Shown here: positions 8,878-17,271 of the stretch, in pieces
How positions within the stretch are numbered: the stretch's first letter is position 1
Layout: every line of letters starts with the position of its first letter
NCBI RefSeq assembly: GCF_030530945.1
Contig: NZ_JAUMTZ010000004.1
Span: 122,162 to 186,161, forward strand
Reading direction: 5' to 3'
DNA from: Kocuria sp.
GTDB taxonomy: Bacteria > Actinomycetota > Actinomycetes > Actinomycetales > Micrococcaceae
Length of the DNA stretch: 64,000 nucleotides
Program-made: the position numbers and the translations under genes
The notes under the pieces: model-generated
Database searches by the model: none
Told to the model about the DNA's origin: nothing
The model's input: the letters and a program-made list of their open reading frames with translations, nothing else

Positions 8878-9678
8878 TCAGACCGCGGACCAGCCCCCGT
8901 CCGAGGGGAGGACTGCGCCGTTGACGTTCACGGCGTCGTCGCTCGCCAGGAAGCAGATGGCGGACGCCAGGTGAGCCGCGCTGGCCACCCCGGGCATGTT
9001 GGCCTGGACCGTGGCCAGCCGGGCGCCGCCGAACTGGGAGGCGTCCTTGGGGATCTCGATGCCCGTGGCCACGCCGCCGGGAGCCACCGCGTTGAAGCGC
9101 AGCCCGGACGTGGCGTACATGAACGCGCAGTTGCGGGTCATGCCCACCACGGCGTGCTTGGAGGCGGTGTAGGCGATGCCCGCCGCGGAGCCCCGCAGGC
9201 CGGCCTCCGAGGTCAGGTTCACCACGCTGCCGTGGCCCGCCTCCATCATGAGGGGCACCACGGCGCGGGTCAGGCGCATCATGGCCTCCACATTCACGGC
9301 GAACACTCGCTGCCACGTGGCGTCCGTGACCTCGTGGACCGGCGAGAAGTTGTCCATGATCCCGGCGTTGTTCACGAGCGCGTCGATCCGCCCGTCAGCG
9401 GCATCCAGAACCTTCTGGGACGCGTCCTCCCGTGTGAGGTCCGCGGTCACGGGCACCAGGTTCTCGCCCAGTTCCTCCGCGAGGCTCTTCAGCCCGTCCT
9501 CGGAGAGGTCCACCGCGACCACGCGGCCATCCTCCGCGACCACGCGCGTGGCCACGGCACGGCCGATGCCCGACGCCGCCCCGGTCACCACCACGGTCTG
9601 CCCCGCGAAGCGCTCGGGCGTGGCCTTCTCCACCCACTCGGCGTTGAGCATGGCGGGAGCAGCAGGATTCTCGGTCAT
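8878..9678 (-). CDS. Short-chain dehydrogenase/reductase (SDR)
   Basis: A 266-residue classical SDR. The cofactor motif TGAASGIG lies near residue 32, NNAGIMDNFSP near 113 and the catalytic Tyr-Lys in YTASKHAVVG near 180; the C-terminus NGAVLPSDGGWSAV is typical of 3-oxoacyl reductase-like members. The start has GAAGGAG five bases upstream (GAAGGAGATCGTC-ATG). Directly upstream lies a fragment that reads as the tail of an amidohydrolase, so the SDR may once have been second in a catabolic operon. The substrate is unknown. Confidence 0.88.
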   Translation of the reverse strand: MTENPAAPAMLNAEWVEKATPERFAGQTVVVTGAASGIGRAVATRVVAEDGRVVAVDLSEDGLKSLAEELGENLVPVTADLTREDASQKVLDAADGRIDALVNNAGIMDNFSPVHEVTDATWQRVFAVNVEAMMRLTRAVVPLMMEAGHGSVVNLTSEAGLRGSAAGIAYTASKHAVVGMTRNCAFMYATSGLRFNAVAPGGVATGIEIPKDASQFGGARLATVQANMPGVASAAHLASAICFLASDDAVNVNGAVLPSDGGWSAV

Positions 9679-10023
9679 GACGATCTCCTTCGATCTGGGG
9701 CCGCGGCTCCTCCGCGGCCGAGCGCCGGGCCGCGGGTGCGGCTCGGACGCGGTCCGTGCGGTGCACGGTGCGCCCGTCGCACACGGTTGCCTCTGCGGTG
9801 ACGTCCTGGAGTCCTCGGGCGTCCACCTCGAAGGGGTTCCGGTCCAGCAGCACCAAGTCTCCCAGGAACCCCTCCGCAATACACCCCGTCCTGCGCAGCC
9901 GGGGCGCACCGGGAAAGGCGCCAGCAGCACGCACCCCTGCCCGACAAAAGTGGCGGATGTGTTGCTTCACGCGGTGCCCGCGAGACGGTTGTGGGGCGCG
10001 GAGGGGAGTGGTCGAATGGCGGT
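9679..10023. other. Intergenic region upstream of the SDR
   Basis: About 345 bases between divergent genes. The left half holds the amidohydrolase remnant described separately. The right half carries TCGAAT at 10012-10017, six bases before the ATG at 10024, in the leaderless arrangement. Nothing else is recognisable. Confidence 0.5.
9740..9880 (-). pseudogene. Remnant of an amidohydrolase C-terminus
   Basis: Between the SDR and the small gene at 10024 the minus strand encodes GDLVLLDRNPFEVDARGLQD followed by VTAEATVCDGRTVH. This is the standard C-terminal beta-strand end of the metal-dependent amidohydrolase superfamily (YtcJ/imidazolonepropionase-like: ADLVVLDRDPF...V..T.VDGRVV). Nothing upstream in any frame continues into the catalytic barrel, and there is no start with an RBS. 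I therefore read it as a decayed fragment. The nearby amidohydrolase at 2130 is of a different subfamily. Inference from motif pattern only. Confidence 0.5.
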
Positions 10024-10215
10024 ATGAGTGAAAACAGCATCTGGGATGCCCTGCAGAACGCCCGCGACAAGGCCAAGGAGCGCGAGGACGAGGAGAAGCA
10101 GCGCGTGGAGGACGCGGACAACCACGAGCAGCAGCGGGCGGCGAGCTCGCGAGTGGCGGCGCGCCAGGCCGTGCGCGAGACCCTGGACGACATCCTCGCC
10201 CAGCGCGAGGGCTGA
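10024..10215 (+). CDS. Small charged coiled-coil-like hypothetical protein
   Basis: A 63-residue protein rich in Glu, Arg, Asp and Gln (DALQNARDKAKEREDEEKQR...), predicted by eye to form one long amphipathic helix or coiled coil. No Shine-Dalgarno is visible; instead TCGAAT stands six bases before the ATG, consistent with a leaderless start. The in-frame ATG at 9991 would add a Gly-rich leader and is less likely. It is followed directly by another small gene. I do not recognise the family. Confidence 0.5.
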   Translation: MSENSIWDALQNARDKAKEREDEEKQRVEDADNHEQQRAASSRVAARQAVRETLDDILAQREG

Positions 10216-10218
10216 GAG

Positions 10219-10395
10219 GTGCCGGGCACGGAACGCACGGGTGGGGACCAGACTGCCCGGGAACGCACCCTGGGGATGACCCCCGAGCAGGAACGGGAGT
10301 ACCTCGCGGACGACCTCACCCAGCCGCAGCCCGCGGACGGCGGCATCGGCGCCATGACGGACATGCAGGACAGGGAGCCGGACACGAGCAACTAG
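10219..10395 (+). CDS. Small acidic disordered protein, paralogue-like to the 28676 gene
   Basis: A 58-residue frame from GTG 10219, immediately after the stop of the preceding small gene with GAGGG in front; ATG 10276 would give 39 residues. The C-terminus PADGGIGAMTDMQDREPDTSN-like segment closely resembles that of the small protein at 28676-28843 (PADEGVGAMTDNKGEAPATE). Both are acidic, lack hydrophobic core residues and are probably disordered. The shared GxGAMTD motif is the only clue; the function is unknown. A hairpin terminator follows. Confidence 0.5.
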   Translation: MPGTERTGGDQTARERTLGMTPEQEREYLADDLTQPQPADGGIGAMTDMQDREPDTSN

Positions 10396-10443
10396 GCCCG
10401 GTCACCCGTTCCACCCCACGCGGCGCACGCCGAGACGCGTCGC

Positions 10444-10474
10444 AGAATGCCCGGTCCCCTTGGCCGGGCATTCT
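10444..10474. terminator. Bidirectional terminator
   Basis: AGAATGCCCGG (10444-10454) and CCGGGCATTCT (10464-10474) form a perfect 11-bp stem with a 9-base loop, ending the small-protein pair and the convergent acyltransferase gene. Confidence 0.75.
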
Positions 10475-10561
10475 CATGGCCCCGCCGGGATCGCGCCGCC
10501 CCGGGAAGCACTCGGACTCACCAGCCGACCGAGACCCCGGGAGGGTGCACAACCGATCACC

Positions 10562-12298
10562 TCACGCGTGCAGCGTCCCCACAAAGTCCCAGAACGTCCG
10601 TGCGGCAGCCGTGAGGGCATGCGCGAAGCCTTCCAAGTCTTCGCTCGTGTCCCGGCGGTGGTTCACGCAGAACTCGTAGCCGTCGGGCCACGCCGTGTAG
10701 GTGACCCCGAAGCCCTCGGCGGTGGTGGGGGCGAACGCGAAACGCACGATCCGGTCCGGCCCGCCGATGGACGTGGTGGACAGGAAGTCGTGGCGCACCG
10801 CGGCGAGCGCGGGTTCGTCGAAGAACACCGAGGGCTCGCCCAGTTCGCGGGCCATCATGGCGAGTCCCAGCAGGTGGCGGTCCACCCCGTGCGCACGTTT
10901 GCAGGCCTTGACCCAGTCGCGGTGGGCGTCCAGTGCCGCACGGAAGAGCTCTTCGGTGGCGGTGCCCTCGTGCAGGGCGTTCACGAAGGCCACGGCCTCC
11001 GGGGTCACGGGCCGCAGGCACTCGGTGCGTCCGGCCTGGAACTCGCGCATGTCCACGGCCTCGTACACTCCCCGCACCCCGCCGTACGCACTGACCTGGG
11101 CGAGGAGCATGATGAACTGCTGCGCGGCGTCGTCGCTGATGCGGAAGGGCAGCTCGGCGCGGTGCGGGCGGGGCGTGAACACGCGGTGCACGCCCAGCAG
11201 CGCGGCCTCGGAGCGGTAGCCCGCCACAGCTGCCACAAGCTCGTCGCGCAGGTCCGGGTCCAGCTCCCACGCGAGCGCCTCCGGCTCCGGCACTCCGGGG
11301 GCGAGCGGCTCGTCCGGCACCGGCGCATCCCGCAGCGCCCCGGCCACCGCGAGGATCGTGGCGCCGTCCACGGTGCTGTGCTCCACGAGCACCGCGAGCC
11401 AGTCGTCCTCCAGGCACACCTCGTAGGTGATGGGTTTGTACGCCCACGCGTGCCCCACCTCGAACGCCGCGCGCTCCAGGTGCTCCCCGACCGCCGCGCC
11501 CGCCTCCACCACGTTGACCACGAACAGCATGCGTGCGAGGCGGTCGTAGACCTCCGCGTTGTGCGCGTCCGCCGTCAGCCGGTCGAGCAGCGGGGCGGCC
11601 ACCCCGCTGCCCAGGTAGGACAGCGCACCGAACGGCAGCTCCTGCTCCCGCGGCTCGTCCCGCTCGAGCACCGTCCGCAGGCCCTCGGCAATCGAGCGCA
11701 GGGGCAGCGGCTGGCGATCTGTGGTGCTGACGGGCAGCGCGTGCAGCCGCCCGCGGTGGATCACCCCGATCTCCACGGCCCCGCCCGCCGATCCCTCCGA
11801 CGACGACGACGCCCGCCCCGGTCTGCGGATCTCGTCCCGTTCCGGGCGGGGGTGGCGGATGCCGCCGGTGAGGCACTCCCACTGGGTCATGTCCACGGGG
11901 TTGCCCCGCGGGTCCGTCTCCTGGGGTGTCTCCCCGCGCAGCTCGCGCAGGTGCACCCACGCGGCGCGGTGGACGAGTTCGGCGGCGCGCCCGAGGCCGG
12001 GAGCGCCGAAGTCCCCCGTGATCTGGAAGCCCACGCTGGTGGTCAGCGGCAGGGGCGTGCGCACCGTGAGGTAGCCGTCCAGCCACTCCCGGGAGAGCCA
12101 GCTGCGGCCCTGGGCGTCCTCCGAGCGGGCGAAATCCTCCAGGGCGGCCTGCAGGCGCGGGCCCTCCTCGGCACCGAAGCGCTCCGCGGCGCGACGGGTG
12201 CGCTCGAGTGCGTCCCGGTCCACGAGCGGTTCAGCGGCCGTGAGGAACCGGGCGAGGGTGTCCTCCAGGGGCGGGACGGGCAGCGGCTTCGCGCTCAT
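10562..12298 (-). CDS. Choline/carnitine O-acyltransferase family protein
   Basis: A 578-residue enzyme of the family that moves acyl groups between CoA and carnitine or choline. The catalytic His is in VLVEHSTVDGATI at residue 307, and the carnitine/choline-binding region shows EFQAGRTECLRP near 450 and WVKACKRAHGVDRHLLGL near 495. ATG 12298 has GAAAGGA upstream. Ser-rich RASSSSEGSAG near 162 is an unusual insert. This family is mainly eukaryotic, with scattered bacterial members, so the natural acyl acceptor is uncertain. It follows an aminotransferase gene on the same strand at 100 bases, possibly as one unit. Confidence 0.85.
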   Translation of the reverse strand: MSAKPLPVPPLEDTLARFLTAAEPLVDRDALERTRRAAERFGAEEGPRLQAALEDFARSEDAQGRSWLSREWLDGYLTVRTPLPLTTSVGFQITGDFGAPGLGRAAELVHRAAWVHLRELRGETPQETDPRGNPVDMTQWECLTGGIRHPRPERDEIRRPGRASSSSEGSAGGAVEIGVIHRGRLHALPVSTTDRQPLPLRSIAEGLRTVLERDEPREQELPFGALSYLGSGVAAPLLDRLTADAHNAEVYDRLARMLFVVNVVEAGAAVGEHLERAAFEVGHAWAYKPITYEVCLEDDWLAVLVEHSTVDGATILAVAGALRDAPVPDEPLAPGVPEPEALAWELDPDLRDELVAAVAGYRSEAALLGVHRVFTPRPHRAELPFRISDDAAQQFIMLLAQVSAYGGVRGVYEAVDMREFQAGRTECLRPVTPEAVAFVNALHEGTATEELFRAALDAHRDWVKACKRAHGVDRHLLGLAMMARELGEPSVFFDEPALAAVRHDFLSTTSIGGPDRIVRFAFAPTTAEGFGVTYTAWPDGYEFCVNHRRDTSEDLEGFAHALTAAARTFWDFVGTLHA

Positions 12299-12398
12299 GG
12301 GGTGTCCTTTCAACGGGCGGTCTCCTGCATCCCGCGCGGGTGCGGGTGCGCCGCGGGCCCACCGGTTCCCGTACCGGGCGCCGTGCGGAGCCGTGCGG

Positions 12399-13607
12399 TC
12401 AGCCGAGTTCGGCCTGGTACCTGTCGAGGGCGCGCCGCAGCCGCTGCACACCCTCGCGGATCTTCTCCGGACCGTGGGTCACGAAGGACAGCCGCATGGT
12501 GGACTCGTCCGCGTCGTGGGCGTAGAACGAGGCGCCCGGCACGAACGCCACCCCCTCCTCCACCGCGATCTCCAGCAGCCGGGCGGTGTCGATCCCGTGC
12601 CCCAGCCGCGCCCACAGGAACATGCCGCCGTCCGGGCGGGTGACCTGCGCCCCGGCGGGCAGGATCTTCTCCAGCTCGGCGTGCATGGCGCGGGCGCGCT
12701 CGGCGTAGACGGGACGGACCCGCTGCAGGTGCGCCTCGACGTCGGCGGTCTCCAGGTAGTGCGCCACGGCCAGCTGGTCCGGGACCGGGGACTGCAGCCC
12801 GATGGCCCCCTTGGCCACCGTCAGGGTGAACTGGATGGGCCCCTCGGAGCGCATCCACCCCACGCGCACGCCCGGCGCGATGATCTTGGACACCGAGTTC
12901 AACAGGATGGTCTGCGCGGACATCCCCGGAAGGGACGCGATGGGCGGCAGCGGCTCGCCCGTGTAGCAGAGCTCGCCGTAGGGATCGTCCTCCACCAGTG
13001 CGGTGCGCGTGCGCAGCAGCACGTCCGCCACTGCCTGCCGGCGCTCCACGGACATGCAGATGCCCGAGGGGTTCTGGAAGGAGGGGATGAGGTACACGAA
13101 CTTGGGGTGGTGCTCTCCGATGAGGCGTTCGAGCTCGTCCGGGAGCACGCCGTGCTCGTCCGTGGGCACACCCACCATGTGCGCGCCGTTGAGGTCGAAG
13201 GCCTGCACCGCGGCCAGGTAGGTGGGCCGCTCCACCAGGATGGTGTCCCCCGGGTTCACCAGCGCCTGGGCCACCACGAACAGCCCCTCCTGGGAGCCCG
13301 TGGTCACCTGGATCTGGTCCGCGGTGGTGGGCAGGTGCCGGCTGATGCGGCGCGCGGCCTGCTCGCGCAGCTCGGGCTCGCCCTCACTGGAGGCGTACTG
13401 CAGGGCCCGCAGGGGATGGTTCTCGAAGACCCACTGGTACGCGGCCCTCACGTCCGCCACCTCGAAGTACTCGGGGTCCGGGACGCCGCCGGCGAAGGAG
13501 ATCACCCCCTCCTTGGACACCACCTCCAGGAGGTCGCGCACGGGTGAGGAATCCACCCCGCGCAGGCGGTCGGCGATACGGAACGAGAAGGTCTCCGAAG
13601 TGCTCAT
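12399..13607 (-). CDS. PLP-dependent aminotransferase (class I/II, 2-aminoadipate/LysN-like)
   Basis: A 402-residue fold-type-I aminotransferase. The Schiff-base Lys is in LLNSVSKIIAPGVRVGWM at residue 241; YASSEGEPELREQAARR near 71 and SFQNPSGICMS near 176 are typical of the 2-aminoadipate/aromatic aminotransferase group related to MocR C-terminal domains, but there is no N-terminal GntR domain here. No Shine-Dalgarno precedes the ATG; AACAAT sits six bases before it, suggesting a leaderless transcript. It is the first gene on the minus strand before the carnitine-acyltransferase-like gene. The preferred amino acid is not readable. Confidence 0.85.
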   Translation of the reverse strand: MSTSETFSFRIADRLRGVDSSPVRDLLEVVSKEGVISFAGGVPDPEYFEVADVRAAYQWVFENHPLRALQYASSEGEPELREQAARRISRHLPTTADQIQVTTGSQEGLFVVAQALVNPGDTILVERPTYLAAVQAFDLNGAHMVGVPTDEHGVLPDELERLIGEHHPKFVYLIPSFQNPSGICMSVERRQAVADVLLRTRTALVEDDPYGELCYTGEPLPPIASLPGMSAQTILLNSVSKIIAPGVRVGWMRSEGPIQFTLTVAKGAIGLQSPVPDQLAVAHYLETADVEAHLQRVRPVYAERARAMHAELEKILPAGAQVTRPDGGMFLWARLGHGIDTARLLEIAVEEGVAFVPGASFYAHDADESTMRLSFVTHGPEKIREGVQRLRRALDRYQAELG

Positions 13608-13681
13608 GCCGCCATTGTTCCACCACCCCCCGCCCCTGCCGCGCGCCCGACGCCGCCCTGCCGCACTGCGCGCGTCCGGGG

Positions 13682-14311
13682 TCAGTGCCGGAACGGGGTG
13701 TCCGCGCACCAGGCCCGCAGCAGGGCCCGCACGTGGCGGTCGTAGGCGGCGTCCGGATCCGCGTGGGGGATCACCGGGCGGACCATCTCGATGGAGAGCC
13801 ACCCGTGCACCCCGGTCCACAGGCTCGCGCCGATCTGCACGGCGGACCCACCGTGGAACGTGCCCTCCCGGAGGGCGGCGTGGATGAGCTCGTGGATGGG
13901 CCCCATGGCGGTCTCCGCGAGCTCGGCCGGGTCCGGGACTTCCCGGCCGTCGTGGCGGCGCGAACCGCGCCAGGGACCGCCCCTGCCCACGATCACGTGG
14001 TACAGCTCCGGGTACGCCAGCGCCCAGCGGCGGGCGGCCTGGCCCATGGCCAGGAGGTTCGGCAGCGGTGGGCCCGGGGTGAGGGCGGCGTCCTGAGCGC
14101 GGCGGTAGCTGACGATCGCCTCGTCCCGCACCGCGGCGATCAGCCCGTCCCTGCTGCCGAACATGGTGTAGATGGCCGTGGTGGAGCAGCCGTGCTTGGC
14201 GGCGAGGGGCCGCAGGGAGACCGAGTCCACCCCGCCTGCCAGGATCTGCTCGGCGGCATCCCTGATGAGGGCTCTGCGGGTGGTCTCGGTGAACTTCCGG
14301 GGGCGCGCCAC
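13682..14311 (-). CDS. TetR-family transcriptional regulator
   Basis: A 209-residue repressor with an N-terminal helix-turn-helix: ARPRKFTETTRRALIRDAAE, then SLRPLAAKHGCSTTAIYTMF near residues 36-55. The C-terminal half carries the larger ligand/dimer domain with conserved WTGVHGWLSIE. I chose GTG 14311 because TAGCAT ends seven bases before it, a clear leaderless promoter; no other start with an RBS fits the short N-terminus of the family. It lies 86 bases downstream of a DedA gene on the same strand. Its target may be that gene or its own promoter. Confidence 0.85.
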   Translation of the reverse strand: MARPRKFTETTRRALIRDAAEQILAGGVDSVSLRPLAAKHGCSTTAIYTMFGSRDGLIAAVRDEAIVSYRRAQDAALTPGPPLPNLLAMGQAARRWALAYPELYHVIVGRGGPWRGSRRHDGREVPDPAELAETAMGPIHELIHAALREGTFHGGSAVQIGASLWTGVHGWLSIEMVRPVIPHADPDAAYDRHVRALLRAWCADTPFRH

Positions 14312-14397
14312 GCGGGCAATGCTACTGGTCAGAGGGCACTTCTCCCCGTTGGGTGACAAACGTGTCGGAGAGGTGGAAGACGCCCCGTGGCGCGGGC

Positions 14398-15069
14398 TCA
14401 CACCGCCGCGTCGGAGCCGTCCCGACCTCCGGGTGCGCGCCGCCGGTTGCGCCGCACACGCTTGACCACGAACCACACCAGGCAGGCCACCACGAGCACC
14501 AGCACCACCCGGGAGAACACCCCGGCGTACGCCTCCGCGACGTGCCAGTTCTCCCCCAGGACGTATCCGGCCAGCACGAAGAGGGTGTTCCAGATCAGTG
14601 AACCCGCCGCGCTCAGCACCACGAAGGCCGCGAGCGGCATGCGCTCGATCCCGGCAGGGATGGAGATGAGCGAGCGGAAGACCGGAACCATGCGCCCGAA
14701 GAACACGGTGGCACGCCCGTGGCGGTTGAACCACGCCTCCGTGCGGTCCAGGTCCTGCAGGTCCACCAGGGGCATCCGGTCCACGATCGCGCGCAGGCGG
14801 CGGGCGCCCAGTGCGGCACCGATCCAGTAGAGGGCCACGGCCCCCACCACGGAGCCCAGGGTGGTCCAGAGGATGGCGCCCCACAGGCTGATGCTGCCCT
14901 GGCTGGCGGCGAAGCCGGCGAGCGGGAGGATCACCTCGGAGGGCAGGGGCGGGAAGAGGTTCTCGAGCGCCACGAGCAGTCCCGCACCGGGGGCGCCGAT
15001 GGCGTCCATGACGTCCACCACCCAACCTGAGATCCCGGAGAGCTGCTCGGGGGCATTGGCGGCGGTCAT
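14398..15069 (-). CDS. DedA-family membrane protein
   Basis: A 223-residue inner-membrane protein of the DedA/VTT superfamily, members of which act as lipid (undecaprenyl phosphate or phospholipid) scramblases. LENLFPPLPSEVILPLAGFA near residue 36 and FFGRMVPVFRSLISIPAGIE near 115 are the two family motifs, the latter with the two conserved Arg. The C-terminus is a basic tail. The start ATG lacks a strong RBS; a further in-frame upstream start cannot be excluded. It precedes tetR on the same strand. Confidence 0.88.
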   Translation of the reverse strand: MTAANAPEQLSGISGWVVDVMDAIGAPGAGLLVALENLFPPLPSEVILPLAGFAASQGSISLWGAILWTTLGSVVGAVALYWIGAALGARRLRAIVDRMPLVDLQDLDRTEAWFNRHGRATVFFGRMVPVFRSLISIPAGIERMPLAAFVVLSAAGSLIWNTLFVLAGYVLGENWHVAEAYAGVFSRVVLVLVVACLVWFVVKRVRRNRRRAPGGRDGSDAAV

Positions 15070-15258
15070 CGGTGCGGCAGGTGACAAGAGGGGTCTCCAC
15101 GGTGATCGTCGAAAACGGCGGTCAAGGTGTGCCCACGCTACCGGGGGCACCTGGGGCTCCCCTGGGCGCCCACGGGGAGGCCCCACTCGGACGGGGGCCA
15201 CAGAGACCAAGCCACCCCCGGCCGTGTGGGAGTCGGAGACCCGCGGTTGAATGGGTCC

Positions 15259-15708
15259 ATGCGTCTGTGGTCCGTTCACCCGTCCCTGCTGGATCGTCGT
15301 GCCCTGGTGGCGTGCTGGCGGGAGGGTCTGCTGGCACAGAAGGTGCTGCTCGGTGAGACCGCCGGCTACACCCGCCACCCGCAGCTGCGGCGCTTCCGCG
15401 CCACGAGCGATCCGGTGCTGTTCGCGGCCACGTACCTGCACGGCGTCGCCGACGAGGCCGACCGCCGCGGCTACCGCTTCGACCGCACACGCCTGGCCCG
15501 CGAGCGCGCCACGGAGCCCCTGTCCATCACGGTCACCCGGGGCCAGCTGCGCTACGAGTTCGAGTTCCTGCTGGAGAAGGTGCTGGCCCGGGATCCGGAG
15601 TGGGCGCGCTCGGCGCTGGACGGCACGGACCCGGACGCCGTGGCACCCCATCCGCTGTTCGTCCCCGTTCCGGGGCCCGTGGCGGAGTGGGAGAAGGTCA
15701 GGGGCTGA
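15259..15708 (+). CDS. Pyrimidine-dimer DNA glycosylase (T4 endonuclease V-like)
   Basis: A 149-residue single-domain protein that begins MRLWSVHPSLLDRRALVACW and continues GLLAQKVLLGETAGYTRHPQ, the hallmark of the pyrimidine-dimer DNA glycosylase family. In that family the N-terminus after Met removal and a nearby Glu act in base excision and AP-lyase cleavage at UV photoproducts. The start lies six bases after TTGAAT and lacks a Shine-Dalgarno, consistent with a leaderless mRNA. Photolyase at 31844 would repair the same lesion by light. It may form an operon with the hydrolase 28 bases downstream, although that gene has its own -10. Confidence 0.85.
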   Translation: MRLWSVHPSLLDRRALVACWREGLLAQKVLLGETAGYTRHPQLRRFRATSDPVLFAATYLHGVADEADRRGYRFDRTRLARERATEPLSITVTRGQLRYEFEFLLEKVLARDPEWARSALDGTDPDAVAPHPLFVPVPGPVAEWEKVRG

Positions 15709-15736
15709 GGGGTCCTCGCTCCCCTAGGATCGCCTC

Positions 15737-16492
15737 ATGCCTCTCTCCCGCCGCTCCCGCACCTGGCTCCGCACCACGGCGATCGTGGTGGTCGCGGTCC
15801 TCGTGGTGGCCGCCCTGGCCCTCGTGGTCTGGAGCCGCACGGGCGTGATGGCCGCCGAGCCGGGCCCGCTGCGCTCCGTGCAGGAGGATCCCGCGGTGGT
15901 CGTGGAGCAGCAGGACGACGCCGTGGTGCTGCGTCCCGCGCACCCCTCCGGCTCCTCGCGCGGTCTGGTGTTCTACCCCGGCGCCAAGGTGGAGGCGGAG
16001 GCGTACGCGGCGCGCCTCTCCGGGCTGGTCACGGAGGAGGGGATGACCGTGGTGATTCCCCGGCCGTGGCTGAACCTGGCACTGTTCGACCGCCGCGACC
16101 TCGCCACGTTCACGGACCTGGTGCCCGGAGTGGACGAGTGGCTGGTGGGCGGGCACTCCATGGGCGGGGTGCGGGCGTGCCAGGTGGCCCGTGAGAGCAG
16201 CGGCCTGCTGCTGCTGGGCTCGTACTGCGCCACGGACCTCTCGGAAGCTCACCTGCCGGTGCTGAGCATCGGGGGCCAGGAGGACGGGCTGTCCACCCCG
16301 CAGAAGATCGCGGACGCCCGGGGCGAGCTGCCACAGGACGCCACCATGGTGGAGGTGCCCGGCGCGAACCACGCGAGCTTCGGGGACTACGGCCCGCAGG
16401 CCGGGGACGGGCAGGCGAGCATCTCGGACGGGCAGATGGACCGCACGGTCACCCAGCGGGTGGCGCAGGACCTGATCGGCTCAGGGCGCTGA
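15737..16492 (+). CDS. Membrane-anchored alpha/beta hydrolase
   Basis: A 251-residue protein with a basic N-terminus, one membrane segment (residues about 13-33) and an extracytoplasmic alpha/beta-hydrolase domain. The nucleophile elbow is GGHSMGGV near 137, VFYPGAKVEAEAYA near 78 forms the oxyanion region, and the late His is in GANHASFGDYG near 206. This is the arrangement of the DUF-type alpha/beta hydrolases common in actinobacteria. TAGGAT lies six bases before the ATG. The substrate is unknown. Confidence 0.8.
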   Translation: MPLSRRSRTWLRTTAIVVVAVLVVAALALVVWSRTGVMAAEPGPLRSVQEDPAVVVEQQDDAVVLRPAHPSGSSRGLVFYPGAKVEAEAYAARLSGLVTEEGMTVVIPRPWLNLALFDRRDLATFTDLVPGVDEWLVGGHSMGGVRACQVARESSGLLLLGSYCATDLSEAHLPVLSIGGQEDGLSTPQKIADARGELPQDATMVEVPGANHASFGDYGPQAGDGQASISDGQMDRTVTQRVAQDLIGSGR

Positions 16493-16530
16493 CCCCCACG
16501 GACGTGGCCAATATCTCGCCTTTCTAGTAG

Positions 16531-16560
16531 TTCACTTTTCACGCTATCTCCCCGTATCCT
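16531..16560 (+). promoter_or_regulatory. Promoter of tspO
   Basis: TTCACT (16531-16536) and TATCCT (16555-16560) are separated by 18 bases in an unusually AT-rich patch, placing transcription start about 45 bases before the tspO ATG at 16611. Confidence 0.5.
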
Positions 16561-16610
16561 GGGAGTGCCCGTTGCCGATGGCCCACACATGGACAAGGAC
16601 ACCCCACCGC

Positions 16611-17111
16611 ATGAGCACCCCCGCACAGACCACCCGGACCACCCCCGCCCGTGGAGCGCGCTCCCTGCTCTCCCTGATCCCGTTCGTGCTGATCGTGGTG
16701 GCCGTGGCCGCCGTGGGTGCGCTGGCGTCGTCGAACGCGCAGGAGGTCTACTCGCGGCTGGACCTGCCGTTCTTCGCTCCCCCGAGCTGGCTGTTCGGCC
16801 CCGCCTGGGCCGTGTTCTACACGCTGATCGCGGTGGCCGGCTGGCTCGTCTACCGGGCCCGAGGTTTCTCCTTCCCACTGTCCCTGTGGGCCGTGCAGAT
16901 GGTGCTCAACGCCCTGTGGACGCCGCTGTTCTTCGGTGCGCAGCTGTACTGGCTGGCGTTCGCGGACATCTCCCTGCTCTGGGTGGCCGTGGTCTGGTGC
17001 GTGGTGGTCTTCTGGAAGGTCCGCCGGGCCGCCGCCGTGCTGATGCTCCCCTACCTCGCGTGGGTCACCTTCGCCGCCGCGCTGAACCTGGGCATCGCCC
17101 TGATGAACTGA
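16611..17111 (+). CDS. tspO: TspO/MBR family tryptophan-rich sensory protein
   Basis: A 166-residue membrane protein with five helices. The family pattern is clear: LDLPFFAPPSWLFGPAWAVF near residue 52, then WAVQMVLNALWTPLFFGAQL near 96 with the conserved WxxNxxWTPLFFG. TspO proteins bind porphyrins and modulate tetrapyrrole handling and stress. The start ATG 16611 follows AAGGAC; earlier ATGs add an unlikely leader. It sits downstream of a promoter at 16531 and before a hairpin, so it is probably expressed alone. Catalase and a heme-oxygenase-like gene lie 8-11 kb away. Confidence 0.9.
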   Translation: MSTPAQTTRTTPARGARSLLSLIPFVLIVVAVAAVGALASSNAQEVYSRLDLPFFAPPSWLFGPAWAVFYTLIAVAGWLVYRARGFSFPLSLWAVQMVLNALWTPLFFGAQLYWLAFADISLLWVAVVWCVVVFWKVRRAAAVLMLPYLAWVTFAAALNLGIALMN

Positions 17112-17198
17112 GTCCCCGCGCCATGAACTGAGGCCCCGCGCCGCAGCGCCCTGTCCGACCTCGGCGCGAACCCGCGCGGCCCGCACCGCGGAACCCCG

Positions 17199-17236
17199 GA
17201 ACGAGCCCGACCCGCCCCGCGCGGGCGGGCTCGTTC
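17199..17236. terminator. Terminator after tspO
   Basis: GAACGAGCCCG plus CCCGC (17199-17215, one unpaired A) pairs with GCGGGCGGGCTCGTTC (17221-17236) around a five-base loop. The stem is 16 bp and is followed by TGG. Confidence 0.7.
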
Positions 17237-17271
17237 TGGCACGGCGTGCAGGCGCGTGGGAGTCTGGGGGC

